From contig JAQWJV010000045.1 in assembly GCA_029248185.1 (NCBI GenBank), positions 1 through 34,775 on the forward strand: a stretch of DNA of 34,775 nt. The letters are read 5' to 3'. How positions within the stretch are numbered: the stretch's first letter is position 1; the number at the start of each line of letters is the position of its first letter. A program made the position numbers and the translations under genes. This stretch comes from Flavobacteriaceae bacterium. Its GTDB lineage: Bacteria; Bacteroidota; Bacteroidia; Flavobacteriales; Flavobacteriaceae. Of the stretch, positions 1 to 8,300 are shown in pieces. The notes under the pieces were generated by a model. That model was given only the letters and a program-made list of their open reading frames with translations. It ran no database searches and had not been told where the DNA came from.

Positions 1-212
1 TGGATCGCTTGACCTACAGTTGCAATATTTTCTGCTTGGTCGTCTGGGATTTGGATATCAAATTCTTTTTCGAATTCCATGATCAATTCCACTGTGTCTA
101 AGGAGTCGGCTCCTAAGTCATTTGTAAAGCTTGCTTCTGCAACAACTTCATTTTCGTCAACCCCTAGTTTATCTACTATGATTGCCTTTACTCTTGAGGA
201 AATGTCTGACAT
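1..212 (-). CDS. acpP: Acyl carrier protein (partial, C-terminus beyond window)
   Basis: This is the phosphopantetheine-carrying protein of type II fatty-acid synthesis. The reverse strand from the ATG at 210-212 encodes about 70 residues beginning [18 protein letters not shown]. It contains the [10 protein letters not shown] motif, whose serine takes the 4'-phosphopantetheine arm, followed by the acidic helix [14 protein letters not shown]. The usual length is about 78 residues, so only a few C-terminal residues lie outside the window. It was identified by direct translation. It is divergent from purN, with about 150 bp between the two starts. In related bacteria fabF and rnc usually follow acpP; that part is outside the window and is not seen here. 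Confidence 0.95.
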   Translation of the reverse strand, partial: MSDISSRVKAIIVDKLGVDENEVVAEASFTNDLGADSLDTVELIMEFEKEFDIQIPDDQAENIATVGQAI

Positions 213-242
213 AATTAATATTCTTTTTAATTAAAGTGTCAA

Positions 243-250
243 CAAAAATA
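243..250 (-). promoter_or_regulatory. Candidate Bacteroidetes -7 box for acpP
   Basis: The minus strand reads TATTTTTG, a full match to TANNTTTG, about 30 nt before the acpP start. No convincing -33 TTTG was found at 17-21 bp, so the assignment rests on the -7 box alone. Confidence 0.4.
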
Positions 251-363
251 TAAAACTTTAGAGGATTACGCTAGATTGCTCTGAAATATTAAGTTTAATT
301 TTGAAATCAAAGTTAGTGTAACTCATCGCATCCCGCAGTTTAGGCTTGTGCTAAGAATAAAAA

Positions 364-945
364 ATGTTGAAAAAGATTATTTTACTCGCATCAGGAAACG
401 GTTCAAATGTGGAAAATATTTGCCGTTTTTTTGAACACGATGATAATATTGGAGTTTTAGGTGTTTTTACCAATAATCCAAAAGCAGGTGTTTTAAAGCG
501 AATAATTCCTTTTGGTGTGAAAGGGATTGTTTTTGATCGAACTAGGTTTACCAATGGAAATCTTCTTCAAGAAATAAAAACTTTAAACCCTGATTTGATT
601 GTGTTGGCAGGATTTTTATGGAAAATCGGACCGGATTGGGTTCAAGCCTTTCCTTCTAAAATCATTAATATACATCCTGCCCTTTTACCAAAATATGGAG
701 GTAAAGGAATGTATGGTCGTCATATACATAAAGCGGTAAAAGAAAATAATGAGCACGAAACAGGGATTACCATTCATTATGTGAATGAAGAGTATGACAA
801 GGGTGATTTTATTTTTCAAACGACGGTTCCCCTCTCTAATCAGGATCAGGAGTCGGATATTGCAAACAAAATTCAGCTTTTGGAACAACAGCATTTTCCA
901 AAAACCATAGCTTCTCTATTATATAAGGATATTGATGAAATCTAA
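364..945 (+). CDS. purN: Phosphoribosylglycinamide formyltransferase (GART)
   Basis: This enzyme transfers a formyl group from 10-formyl-THF to GAR, the third step of de novo purine synthesis, in the cytoplasm. The 193-residue length fits the family. The N-terminal nucleotide-binding stretch is LASGNGSN (residues 8-15). The active-site segment INIHPALLPKYGG supplies Asn102 and His104, and the YDKGDFIFQ segment supplies Asp145, matching the Asn-His-Asp triad of the E. coli enzyme. ATG 364 is used and nothing upstream supports an earlier start. It is the first gene of a plus-strand run with rnhA, pfkB and purF, and overlaps rnhA by 11 nt, which suggests co-transcription and translational coupling. 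Confidence 0.95.
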   Translation: MLKKIILLASGNGSNVENICRFFEHDDNIGVLGVFTNNPKAGVLKRIIPFGVKGIVFDRTRFTNGNLLQEIKTLNPDLIVLAGFLWKIGPDWVQAFPSKIINIHPALLPKYGGKGMYGRHIHKAVKENNEHETGITIHYVNEEYDKGDFIFQTTVPLSNQDQESDIANKIQLLEQQHFPKTIASLLYKDIDEI

Positions 946-1423
946 GGGCGTTTATCTTTATACCGATGGATCTTCACTAGGAAATCCGGGTCCAGGCGGT
1001 TATGGTCTTCGCCTAGAATGGGAGGGAATGTCTTATGTCAAAGAGTTTTCTCAGGGTTTTGTAAGAACGACTAATAACAGGATGGAGTTGATGGCGGTGA
1101 TTGTAGGTTTGGAGCTTTTGAAAAAGCAGCCATTGGAGGTTGTTGTTTATTCAGATTCAAAATATGTGATCGATTCCGTGGAGAAGAAATGGGTTTTTGG
1201 CTGGGAGAAAAAAGGATTTAAGGATAAAAAGAACAGTGATTTGTGGAAACGATTTCTAATTATCTATAGAAAACACACGGTTCATTTTCAGTGGGTTAAA
1301 GGACACAATCAGCATCCTCAAAATGAACGCTGTGATCAATTAGCAGTTGCTGCAGCCAAAGGGAAAAATTTAATTCCTGATGTTGTCTATGAACAGATTG
1401 AAAAAGAAACAACGAAAGGATAG
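935..1423 (+). CDS. rnhA: Ribonuclease HI
   Basis: This enzyme cleaves the RNA strand of RNA:DNA hybrids (R-loops, primers, misincorporated ribonucleotides). It has 162 residues from ATG 935; a TTG directly before it at 932 is an unneeded alternative. All catalytic residues are present: Asp11 (YTDGSSLGNPGPGG), Glu51 (NRMELMA), Asp74 (YSDSKYV) and Asp134 (ERCDQLA). His125 lies in the flexible loop segment WVKGHNQHPQNE, and the basic-protrusion region is around residues 85-101. The family length is about 150-165. It overlaps the end of purN by 11 nt, so it is probably translated from the same mRNA. There is a 75-bp gap before pfkB. Confidence 0.96.
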   Translation: MKSKGVYLYTDGSSLGNPGPGGYGLRLEWEGMSYVKEFSQGFVRTTNNRMELMAVIVGLELLKKQPLEVVVYSDSKYVIDSVEKKWVFGWEKKGFKDKKNSDLWKRFLIIYRKHTVHFQWVKGHNQHPQNERCDQLAVAAAKGKNLIPDVVYEQIEKETTKG

Positions 1424-1486
1424 AACGATTGTTTATAGTCTTTAATAAATGTTTATCAGAAATCGAAAAAGGAGCTCAGACTTTTT

Positions 1487-1494
1487 TACTTTTG
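1487..1494 (+). promoter_or_regulatory. Candidate -7 box just upstream of the pfkB-family start
   Basis: TACTTTTG is a full match to TANNTTTG and lies only 4 nt before the ATG at 1499. If it is used, transcription would begin at or next to the start codon and give a leaderless mRNA. No good -33 TTTG is visible. Confidence 0.4.
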
Positions 1495-1498
1495 TTGT

Positions 1499-2428
1499 AT
1501 GAATAAAAAACTTTTAGTCGTTGGCACTATGGCTTATGACGCAATCGAAACTCCCTTCGGAAAAACGGGTAAAATATTAGGGGGTTGCGCAACTTATATA
1601 GGGCTTGCAGCGTCTCAATTTGATACTCAATGCGGTTTAGTCTCTGTAATAGGAGACGACTTTGAAAAAGGACACATTAAATTATTAAAGGACAAAGGGA
1701 TGGATTTATCTGGAGTGGTTTCCATTCCTGGAGAAAAAACATTTTTTTGGAGTGGAAAGTATCATAACGATCTAAATTCTAGAACAACATTAGAGACACA
1801 ACTCAATGTTTTAACCAAATTTAAGCCTATTGTTCCTGATCATTTTAAAGATGCGAGTATTGTCCTTTTAGGAAATTTAGATCCAAATTTACAGCTAGAA
1901 GTTTTGAGTCAAATGGAGGAGGAACCAGCTTTAGTCGTACTGGATACAATGAATTTTTGGATTGAAAGTTACAGAGACAAGCTAGACGAGGTGATCGCTA
2001 AAGTGGATGTCATCTCAATAAACGACGAAGAAGCAAGAATGATAACCGAGACCCATTCTTTAGTTGAGGCAGCACAAAAATTACATGCTATGGGTCCTGA
2101 ATATGTGATAATAAAGAAAGGGGAGCATGGTGCTTTACTTTTTCACGATAATAAAATATTTTGTGCTCCTGCATTGCCATTAGAGGAAGTTTTTGATCCA
2201 ACGGGTGCCGGCGATAGTTTTATTGGAGGATTTGTGGGTCATCTTTCACAATGTGGAAGAATCTCTTTTGAAGAAATGAAAACCGCCACTATAATGGGAT
2301 CTGCCATGGCTTCTTTTACTGTGCAAAAATTTGGAACCAAATCCTTGGAAGAATTAACTGGGCCATTATTGAAACAACGAATTATTGCCTTTAAATCATT
2401 AACAGAGTTTGAAATTGAATTAACATAA
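1499..2428 (+). CDS. PfkB-family carbohydrate/nucleoside kinase
   Basis: This is a ribokinase-fold kinase of 309 residues. The N-terminal strand MNKKLLVVGTMAYDAIET is followed by the substrate-side GG segment (ILGGCATY, about residues 27-34). The C-terminal PfkB signature DPTGAGDSFIGGF spans residues 233-245, with Asp239 as the expected catalytic base and the GAGD anion hole. The substrate cannot be read from sequence. Its position between rnhA and purF suggests a role around ribose, nucleoside or purine metabolism, but this is inference from context only. It ends 15 nt before the chosen purF start, so the two are likely co-transcribed. No missing motif or frameshift was seen. Confidence 0.9.
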   Translation: MNKKLLVVGTMAYDAIETPFGKTGKILGGCATYIGLAASQFDTQCGLVSVIGDDFEKGHIKLLKDKGMDLSGVVSIPGEKTFFWSGKYHNDLNSRTTLETQLNVLTKFKPIVPDHFKDASIVLLGNLDPNLQLEVLSQMEEEPALVVLDTMNFWIESYRDKLDEVIAKVDVISINDEEARMITETHSLVEAAQKLHAMGPEYVIIKKGEHGALLFHDNKIFCAPALPLEEVFDPTGAGDSFIGGFVGHLSQCGRISFEEMKTATIMGSAMASFTVQKFGTKSLEELTGPLLKQRIIAFKSLTEFEIELT

Positions 2429-2443
2429 CATCAAAATTTGCTC

Positions 2444-4342
2444 ATGAGCGACGCTATTAAGCACGAGTGTGGAATTGCCCTGATACAACTAAAAAAACCT
2501 TTATCATTTTATAAAGAAAAGTATGGTAGTGCGCTTTATGGAATAAATAAAATGTACCTCTTGATGGAAAAGCAGCACAATAGAGGTCAAGATGGAGCTG
2601 GTTTTGCAAGCATTAAATATGATATGTCTCCTGGGCAACGCTATATCAGTAGAGTGCGTTCTGCGGAACAACAACCCATTCAAGATATTTTTAAAACGAT
2701 CAATGATCGAGTTCAAAAACAAATTGATCTAGATCCAGAATTACTCCTACACCCTGAAAGATTAAAACAAGCCGTTCCATACGTGGGAGAGTTAATGTTA
2801 GGGCATGTTCGTTATGGGACTTTTGGAAAGAATAATATAGAAAGTGTGCATCCTTTTTTAAGACAAAATAATTGGATGCACAGAAACTTAATTGTTGCAG
2901 GGAATTTTAATTTAACAAATGTTAACGAACTCTTTGATAATCTGGTCGATTTGGGACAACACCCCAAAGAAAAAGCGGATACCATAACTGTCATGGAAAA
3001 AATCGGCCATTTCTTAGATGATGCAGTTGCAAAAATCTATAAAAAATTAAAAAAAGAAGGATACACCAAAGCGGAAGCTTCTCCCTTAATAGCAGAGCGA
3101 TTAAACATAGCTAAAATACTTCGAAAGGCATCCAAAAACTGGGATGGTGGTTATGCAATGGCAGGCTTGTTAGGCCATGGAGATTCCTTTGTGATTCGGG
3201 ATCCTAACGGAATTAGACCCGCCTATTATTATAGCGATGACGAAATTGTTGTTGTTGCATCAGAACGACCCGTTATCCAAACAGTTTTTAATGTTCCTTT
3301 TGAAACCATTAAAGAATTAGAACCTGGACAGGCACTCATTACAAAAAAATCAGGAGAGTCAGATATTTCAACGATTCTTGAGGCAAGAGAGAAAAAAGCA
3401 TGTTCTTTTGAGCGTATTTATTTTTCTAGAGGTAGTGATGCTGCAATTTATCAGGAGCGTAAAGATTTAGGCTGTGCACTTTTCCCACTTGTACATAAGG
3501 CAATTGGCGGAGATCTTGAAAATACTGTTTTTTCATTTATTCCCAATACAGCCGAAACCTCCTTTTATGGAATGATAGGTGCGGTACAGGATCATGTTCG
3601 AGAACAGTTTAAGAATGAACTGCATAAAGAAGGAACTCCTAACATCGAAGTGCTTACTAAGATGTTAAGCCAAAAGCCAAGAATCGAGAAGATTGCTATA
3701 AAAGACGCTAAGTTAAGAACCTTTATAACAGAAGATTCAGGTAGAGATGATTTGGTTGCGCATGTTTATGATATCACCTATGGTGTTGTAAAAAACACAG
3801 ATAATCTGGTTATCGTGGATGATAGTATTGTAAGGGGGACAACACTTCAAAAAAGTATTTTACGCATGTTGGATCGATTGGGACCCAAAAAGATTGTTGT
3901 GGTTTCAAGTGCACCTCAAATTCGTTATCCTGACTGTTATGGAATTGATATGGCAAGGTTAGAGGAGTTTATTGCTTTTAGGGCTGCTTTAGCATTACAT
4001 CAAGACGACGGGACTCATGATGCAGTTATCCAATCGGTTTATGAAAATTGCTTACAAAGTAAATTAGATAAGGTGGTTTCTCCTCCTAATTTTGTGAAAG
4101 CCATTTATGATCCTTACACGGATGAAGAAATATCAGAGAAAATTGCTCAGATTCTAAGAAATGAGAGTATAAAAGCTGATATTAAAGTAATTTTCCAGAA
4201 AGTTAGTGGATTACACAAAGCCTGTCCCGATAATCTAGGGGATTGGTATTTTACGGGGGATTACCCTACTGCTGGTGGGAGTAGAGTGGTAAATCAAGCC
4301 TTTATCAATTTTGTCAATAAAAACAAAGAAAGGGCATATTAA
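2444..4342 (+). CDS. purF: Amidophosphoribosyltransferase (long PurF type)
   Basis: This enzyme makes 5-phosphoribosylamine from PRPP and glutamine, the committed step of purine synthesis. The chosen start is ATG 2444 (MSDAIKHECGIA); a TTG six bases upstream is less likely. Cys9 is the expected N-terminal nucleophile of the class II glutamine amidotransferase domain, which implies removal of an 8-residue propeptide. Other amidotransferase motifs are NRGQDGAG, GHVRYGTFG and GNFNLTN. The C-terminal phosphoribosyltransferase domain carries the PRPP loop VDDSIVRGTT at residues 458-467. At 632 residues it is well over 100 longer than typical PurF (about 470-510). The segment before the PRPP loop is divergent (KDAKLRTFITEDSG in place of the usual RNRYVGRTFI). 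This long form is, as I recall, usual in Bacteroidetes. It is the last gene of the purN run and is followed by a terminator-like hairpin. Confidence 0.9.
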   Translation: MSDAIKHECGIALIQLKKPLSFYKEKYGSALYGINKMYLLMEKQHNRGQDGAGFASIKYDMSPGQRYISRVRSAEQQPIQDIFKTINDRVQKQIDLDPELLLHPERLKQAVPYVGELMLGHVRYGTFGKNNIESVHPFLRQNNWMHRNLIVAGNFNLTNVNELFDNLVDLGQHPKEKADTITVMEKIGHFLDDAVAKIYKKLKKEGYTKAEASPLIAERLNIAKILRKASKNWDGGYAMAGLLGHGDSFVIRDPNGIRPAYYYSDDEIVVVASERPVIQTVFNVPFETIKELEPGQALITKKSGESDISTILEAREKKACSFERIYFSRGSDAAIYQERKDLGCALFPLVHKAIGGDLENTVFSFIPNTAETSFYGMIGAVQDHVREQFKNELHKEGTPNIEVLTKMLSQKPRIEKIAIKDAKLRTFITEDSGRDDLVAHVYDITYGVVKNTDNLVIVDDSIVRGTTLQKSILRMLDRLGPKKIVVVSSAPQIRYPDCYGIDMARLEEFIAFRAALALHQDDGTHDAVIQSVYENCLQSKLDKVVSPPNFVKAIYDPYTDEEISEKIAQILRNESIKADIKVIFQKVSGLHKACPDNLGDWYFTGDYPTAGGSRVVNQAFINFVNKNKERAY

Positions 4343-4382
4343 TCGATTTATCGATAATTACCGCATTTAAACGAATTAATAC

Positions 4383-4411
4383 CTTGTGGAGTTCAAGTTA
4401 TTTCATCTTTG
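4383..4411 (+). promoter_or_regulatory. Candidate promoter for repeat unit 1
   Basis: CTTG (4383-4386), then a 17-bp spacer, then CATCTTTG (4404-4411, 7 of 8 to TANNTTTG). The -7-like box ends 8 nt before the conserved 71-bp unit begins at 4420, placing predicted transcription starts near the unit's 5' edge. Confidence 0.35.
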
Positions 4412-4419
4412 AAGAACCA

Positions 4420-4490
4420 GAACATAAGTAGGTTAAGTTCATGGTAAGATTTGGGGCAAAAAGGAGGAATTTATTCCTCCTTTTTATTTT
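4420..4490 (+). ncRNA. Candidate small RNA / conserved terminator unit, copy 1
   Basis: This is a 71-bp unit with a second copy 171 bp downstream (4591-4661). The copies match at 69 of 71 positions. The unit has a 5' segment of about 38 nt (beginning GAACATAAGTAGGTTAAG, then an ATTTGGGGC element) followed by a perfect A/G-rich to C/T-rich hairpin and a T tract. The only two differences from copy 2 are at 4462 (A) and 4481 (T), which pair with each other. No ORF of useful length lies inside. It sits 77 bp after the purF stop. It could be a free small RNA, the 3' end of the purF mRNA, or simply a duplicated terminator. The region 4343-4680 holds no protein gene. Confidence 0.5.
4458..4490 (+). 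terminator. Rho-independent terminator hairpin, copy 1
   Basis: Positions 4458-4469 (AAAAAGGAGGAA) pair with 4474-4485 (TTCCTCCTTTTT) around a 4-nt loop, and the T tract continues TTTTTATTTT. It is the likely terminator for purF. Because the 5' arm starts with five A, it could also terminate minus-strand transcription coming from the SOD gene. Confidence 0.8.
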
Positions 4491-4555
4491 TACACACTTT
4501 TGTAAAGCGATTCACACTTTAACCAATAAAAAAACATTTTAACTATAAAATACGT

Positions 4556-4582
4556 CTTGGATGGAAAGTAAAATTACATTTA
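4556..4582 (+). promoter_or_regulatory. Candidate promoter for repeat unit 2
   Basis: CTTG (4556-4559), then a 15-bp spacer, then TACATTTA (4575-4582, 7 of 8 to TANNTTTG). The -7-like box lies at exactly the same distance from unit 2 as CATCTTTG does from unit 1, although the surrounding sequence is not conserved. The spacer is shorter than the usual 19 bp. Confidence 0.35.
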
Positions 4583-4590
4583 CCTCACCT

Positions 4591-4661
4591 GAACATAAGT
4601 AGGTTAAGTTCATGGTAAGATTTGGGGCAAAAGGGAGGAATTTATTCCTCCCTTTTATTTT
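4591..4661 (+). ncRNA. Candidate small RNA / conserved terminator unit, copy 2
   Basis: This is the second copy of the 71-bp unit. It differs only at 4633 (G instead of A) and 4652 (C instead of T). These two positions pair in the hairpin, so an A-T pair became G-C with pairing kept. The flanks of the two copies are unrelated, so the conserved block has sharp edges. It ends 19 nt before the stop codon of the minus-strand SOD gene. It could be an independent small RNA or a bidirectional terminator. Confidence 0.5.
4629..4661 (+). terminator. Rho-independent terminator hairpin, copy 2
   Basis: Positions 4629-4640 (AAAAGGGAGGAA) pair with 4645-4656 (TTCCTCCCTTTT) around a 4-nt loop, with trailing TTTTATTTT. 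On the minus strand the hairpin is followed by TTTTG, so it may also end the SOD transcript, whose stop codon is at 4681. Confidence 0.75.
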
Positions 4662-4680
4662 ATAATAACCTCAAATTAGG

Positions 4681-5289
4681 TTACATCCCTTTAGTGTAAA
4701 GTTCACTCACCTTATTCCAATCGATTACATTGAAAAACGCTTCAATATAATCAGGGCGTCGATTCTGATAGTTGAGGTAATAAGCGTGTTCCCAAACATC
4801 AATTGCTAAAATAGGCGTGCCTCCACAACCTATCCCTGGCATTAATGGATTGTCTTGGTTAGCTGTTCCACAAACCTTTACAGTTCCTCCTGGGTGTACG
4901 CATAGCCATGCCCAGCCGGATCCAAATTGAGTTGCAGCAGCTTTGGCAAACGCTGTTTTGAAGTTTTCAAAGGAACCAAAAGCGGTATCAATAGCATCCG
5001 CTAAAGCACCAGAAGGAAGACCACCTCCTTGGGGAGACATAATATTCCAAAAAAGTCTGTGGTTATAAAATCCACCACCATTATTACGTACTGCTTTATT
5101 GTTGAGATCCAATCCGGAAAGAATTTCTTCTATAGATTGATCTGCCAAAGGCGTGTCCGCAATTGCATTGTTTAGGTTAGTGGTATAACCATTGTGATGC
5201 TTGCTGTGATGGATTTCCATCGTACGTGCATCAATATTAGGTTCTAATGCATCATATGCATAGGGTAATGAGGGTAATTCAAAAGCCAT
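4681..5289 (-). CDS. Superoxide dismutase, Fe/Mn family (Mn-type or cambialistic signature)
   Basis: This enzyme converts superoxide to peroxide and oxygen. It has 202 residues, the usual cytoplasmic length, with no signal peptide. Metal ligands are His27 (MEIHHSKHH), His77 (YNHRLFW), Asp164 and His168 ([18 protein letters not shown]). The second-shell glutamine lies in GTANQDNPL (Gln145), as in Mn-SOD, and glycines precede His77 (NNGGGFYNH), also Mn-SOD-like; classical E. coli Fe-SOD has Gln at the latter site. Metal choice cannot be settled from sequence, so sodA versus sodB naming is left open. It is transcribed alone, convergent with the purF run, and shares the hairpin-rich spacer. Confidence 0.95.
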   Translation of the reverse strand: MAFELPSLPYAYDALEPNIDARTMEIHHSKHHNGYTTNLNNAIADTPLADQSIEEILSGLDLNNKAVRNNGGGFYNHRLFWNIMSPQGGGLPSGALADAIDTAFGSFENFKTAFAKAAATQFGSGWAWLCVHPGGTVKVCGTANQDNPLMPGIGCGGTPILAIDVWEHAYYLNYQNRRPDYIEAFFNVIDWNKVSELYTKGM

Positions 5290-5312
5290 AATTTTTATTT
5301 TTAAGATTTAGA

Positions 5313-5320
5313 CAAAATTA
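5313..5320 (-). promoter_or_regulatory. Candidate -7 box for the SOD gene
   Basis: The minus strand reads TAATTTTG, a full match to TANNTTTG, 23 nt before the ATG. The predicted leader is about 19 nt. A -33 TTTG is not evident. Confidence 0.4.
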
Positions 5321-5386
5321 AAATTTCTTTTTTTAAAAAGAGCTTAACTTTTTAAAAGCCTTACTTTTATTACACTTTTAAATCAA

Positions 5387-8300
5387 TTGAATCACAATAG
5401 CTTTCATATCATTAACGCGGCGGCAGGTTCTGGGAAGACCTATACCTTGGTATTGCGTTATTTGATTCAGCTTTTAGGTTCTAAAAACACTAAATCTTAT
5501 CGAAATCTTTTGGCTTTGACGTTTACTAATAAGGCCGTCAATGAAATGAAAGAAAGGATTTTAGCCACTTTACTTGATTTATCACAAAAGGATAGTAAAG
5601 ACAAGAACATTGAACAAATTTTGTGTAAAGCATTAAAGATTGACTCTGAAGAATTAGTTCGAAGAGCAGAGTATATGTTGCATCAAATTTTATTTGAATT
5701 CGGAAGTTTTGATATCATTACGCTAGATAAATTTACACATAGAATCATTCGAAGTTTTTCAAGAGAACTTCAATTACCCTATGGTTTTGAAGTTGTACTT
5801 GATCCTTCAACTCTTCTTGAGGAAGCGGTAACTTCAATAATTGATGAAGTAGGGAATGAAGGATTCCTCACCCACTTATTGACCCAATTCAGTATTGATA
5901 AAGTAAGGCAGGAACAAAGTTGGAATATTCAAAAAGATCTGGATGATTTTGCGTCAATTTTATTAAATGAAAATGATCGGTATCCACTAGCTGATCTAAA
6001 GAAAAAAACGCAAGCAGAACATAAAGAAGACCGAATCATTCTTCAAAATGAACAAAGAAATGCTGAACATAAAATAGTAAGTATAGCTGAGGAAACTCTT
6101 TCATTACTTCAGGAAAATGGACTTCTGACGGATGACTTTATTAGAGGAACCCTCCCCAAGCATTTTCAAAAGGCTAAAAAAGGAGAATATTCTAAATTAT
6201 ACACCAATCAATTAGAACAAGAATTACAAGGAGAAAAGCCCCTTTATAAAAAAGGATTAGATCCATTAAAAAAAGAGCAAATTGAAAAAATTAAGCCCCA
6301 ATTAATAGAGGCCTACATCAGTATAAAAGAACACGTAGGAATTTTCTTACTTGCAAAGCGAACCTTAAAATCTTTGATTCCTCGAAGTTTACTTCAATTA
6401 ATTGAGGAACGATTAGACACTCTTCAAAATAAAAAAGAAGTACGTCTTTTAGGAGAGTTTAATAGTAAAATAAGTAAATTGGTTCAAGATGCATCAGCTC
6501 CATTTATTTATGAACGTTTGGGAGAACGCTATCAACATTATTTTTTAGATGAATTTCAAGATACTTCACAATTGCAATGGTCCAATTTGGTTCCTTTGAT
6601 TTCAAATGCATTGGAGAGTGAGTCATTGAGTGGGGAGCAGGGATCGCTTTTGCTTGTGGGAGATCCAAAACAAGCAATTTATCGGTGGAGAGGTGGAGAC
6701 ATTCAGCAGTTTGTAAGTTTACTGAATAAAATCGATAATCCTTTTCAAGTTCAAGCTCAGATTGAAAATTTAGAAATGAATTATCGTTCAGGGGAATCCA
6801 TAGTTCGATTTAATAACAGCTTTTTTTTATCCCTCTCTGAATGCTTAGATGCACAAGTTTTTAAAGACATATATGGCGCTGGGAGTCAACAAAAAAGCCA
6901 AAAAGAAGGGGGTTATGTTTCTATTGAAGCCTTACCAAAAGGAGGGCTAAAAGAGGAGAATAATGCACTATATGTCGCCAAAACTTTGGCAGCTGTAAAA
7001 CGAGCCCTAGAGGGTCACTACACCGCTGGGGATATTGCTGTTTTGGTTCGCAAACGAGATCAAGCCTCAGCGATAGGGGAAGGATTAACACAACAAGGAT
7101 ATTCTATCCTGTCTTCAGAGGCATTAGTGGTGAAGCATTCCAAAAAAGTTCAATTTGTCTTGGCTATTTTGAGACTTTCTATTGAACCTAATGATGCTGT
7201 TCAACATAAACTTATTTTAGATGCTTTTTGGGACTCGTATTCCCTACCTAATTATGAATATCACACTTTTATTAAATCCTTTGTTCACCTCTCCAGCAGT
7301 TCTTTTTTTAAAGCGTTGGCTAATGAAATTGAATTTAATTTTTCTTTAAAAAAGAGTGCACAACATTCTATTTTGGATGCCTCAGAATATATAATGGAAC
7401 AATTTGTGGCTCTATTACCCCCTACGGATCCTTTTTTAAGTGCCTTTTTGGAAGATGTTTTTGAATTTTCTTCAATACAATCTCAGACCATATCAAGCTA
7501 TTTAAAATATTGGGAGCGACAAGAAGATAAATTGAGAATTGCAAGTCCCGCAGTAGCAAATGCAATACACGTGATGACCATTCATCAAGCCAAAGGTCTT
7601 GAATTTCCTGTAGTGATTTTACCTTTTATGGACACAGCTTTAAATCCAAATCTTAAGGACAAAATATGGTTTCCATTTCAGGAGGGGCCCCTTTCATCTG
7701 TTCAATGGGGATGGATAACAGCATCTAAAGAAATGGAATTGTATGGTGAGATGGGAAAATCACTATATGCAAAACACGTTTTATCACAACAACTGGATGC
7801 AGTAAATGTTTTATATGTTGCCTTGACCCGAGCAAAGGAACAACTCTATATTATTACGCAAGAAAGCACTTCGTTGAGAACTTCTACCTATTCCGATTTA
7901 TTTAACCGTTTTGTTCTTCAACAGGGTAAAAAACTAGACACTATATCGCCTTTTGAATGGGGTGAATTCAAACGAAACAATATAAAGTTTAAGGGAGTAG
8001 AAATTAAAAAAACTCAAGTAAATCAGACTGTTTCAAGCCATTGGAAAAAACGACTTGTTGCAAATAGGACACCAAATGCTAAAACCAGATTAGCACAAAT
8101 TAAAGGACTCATGGTTCATGAAATTTTATCTAAAGTGATCTATGCTGACATGCTTAATGAGGAGCTAGAAAAAATATTTAATAAGAATAGATTGACGAAA
8201 AAAAATCAGAGATCCATAAGCAATACTGTTCAAAAAATTATAGAACATCCCATGTTGTCAAGGTATTTTGAAAGGGATCAATCTGTCTATTGTGAACAGG

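Noticed and set aside
4458-4490. Hairpin arms GGAGG and CCTCCTTT look like Shine-Dalgarno and the 16S anti-Shine-Dalgarno tail, hinting at ribosome mimicry.
   Set aside because: In copy 2 the 3' arm becomes CCTCCCTTTT, which breaks the 16S-like string while the pairing is kept. The constraint is on structure, not on the anti-SD sequence.
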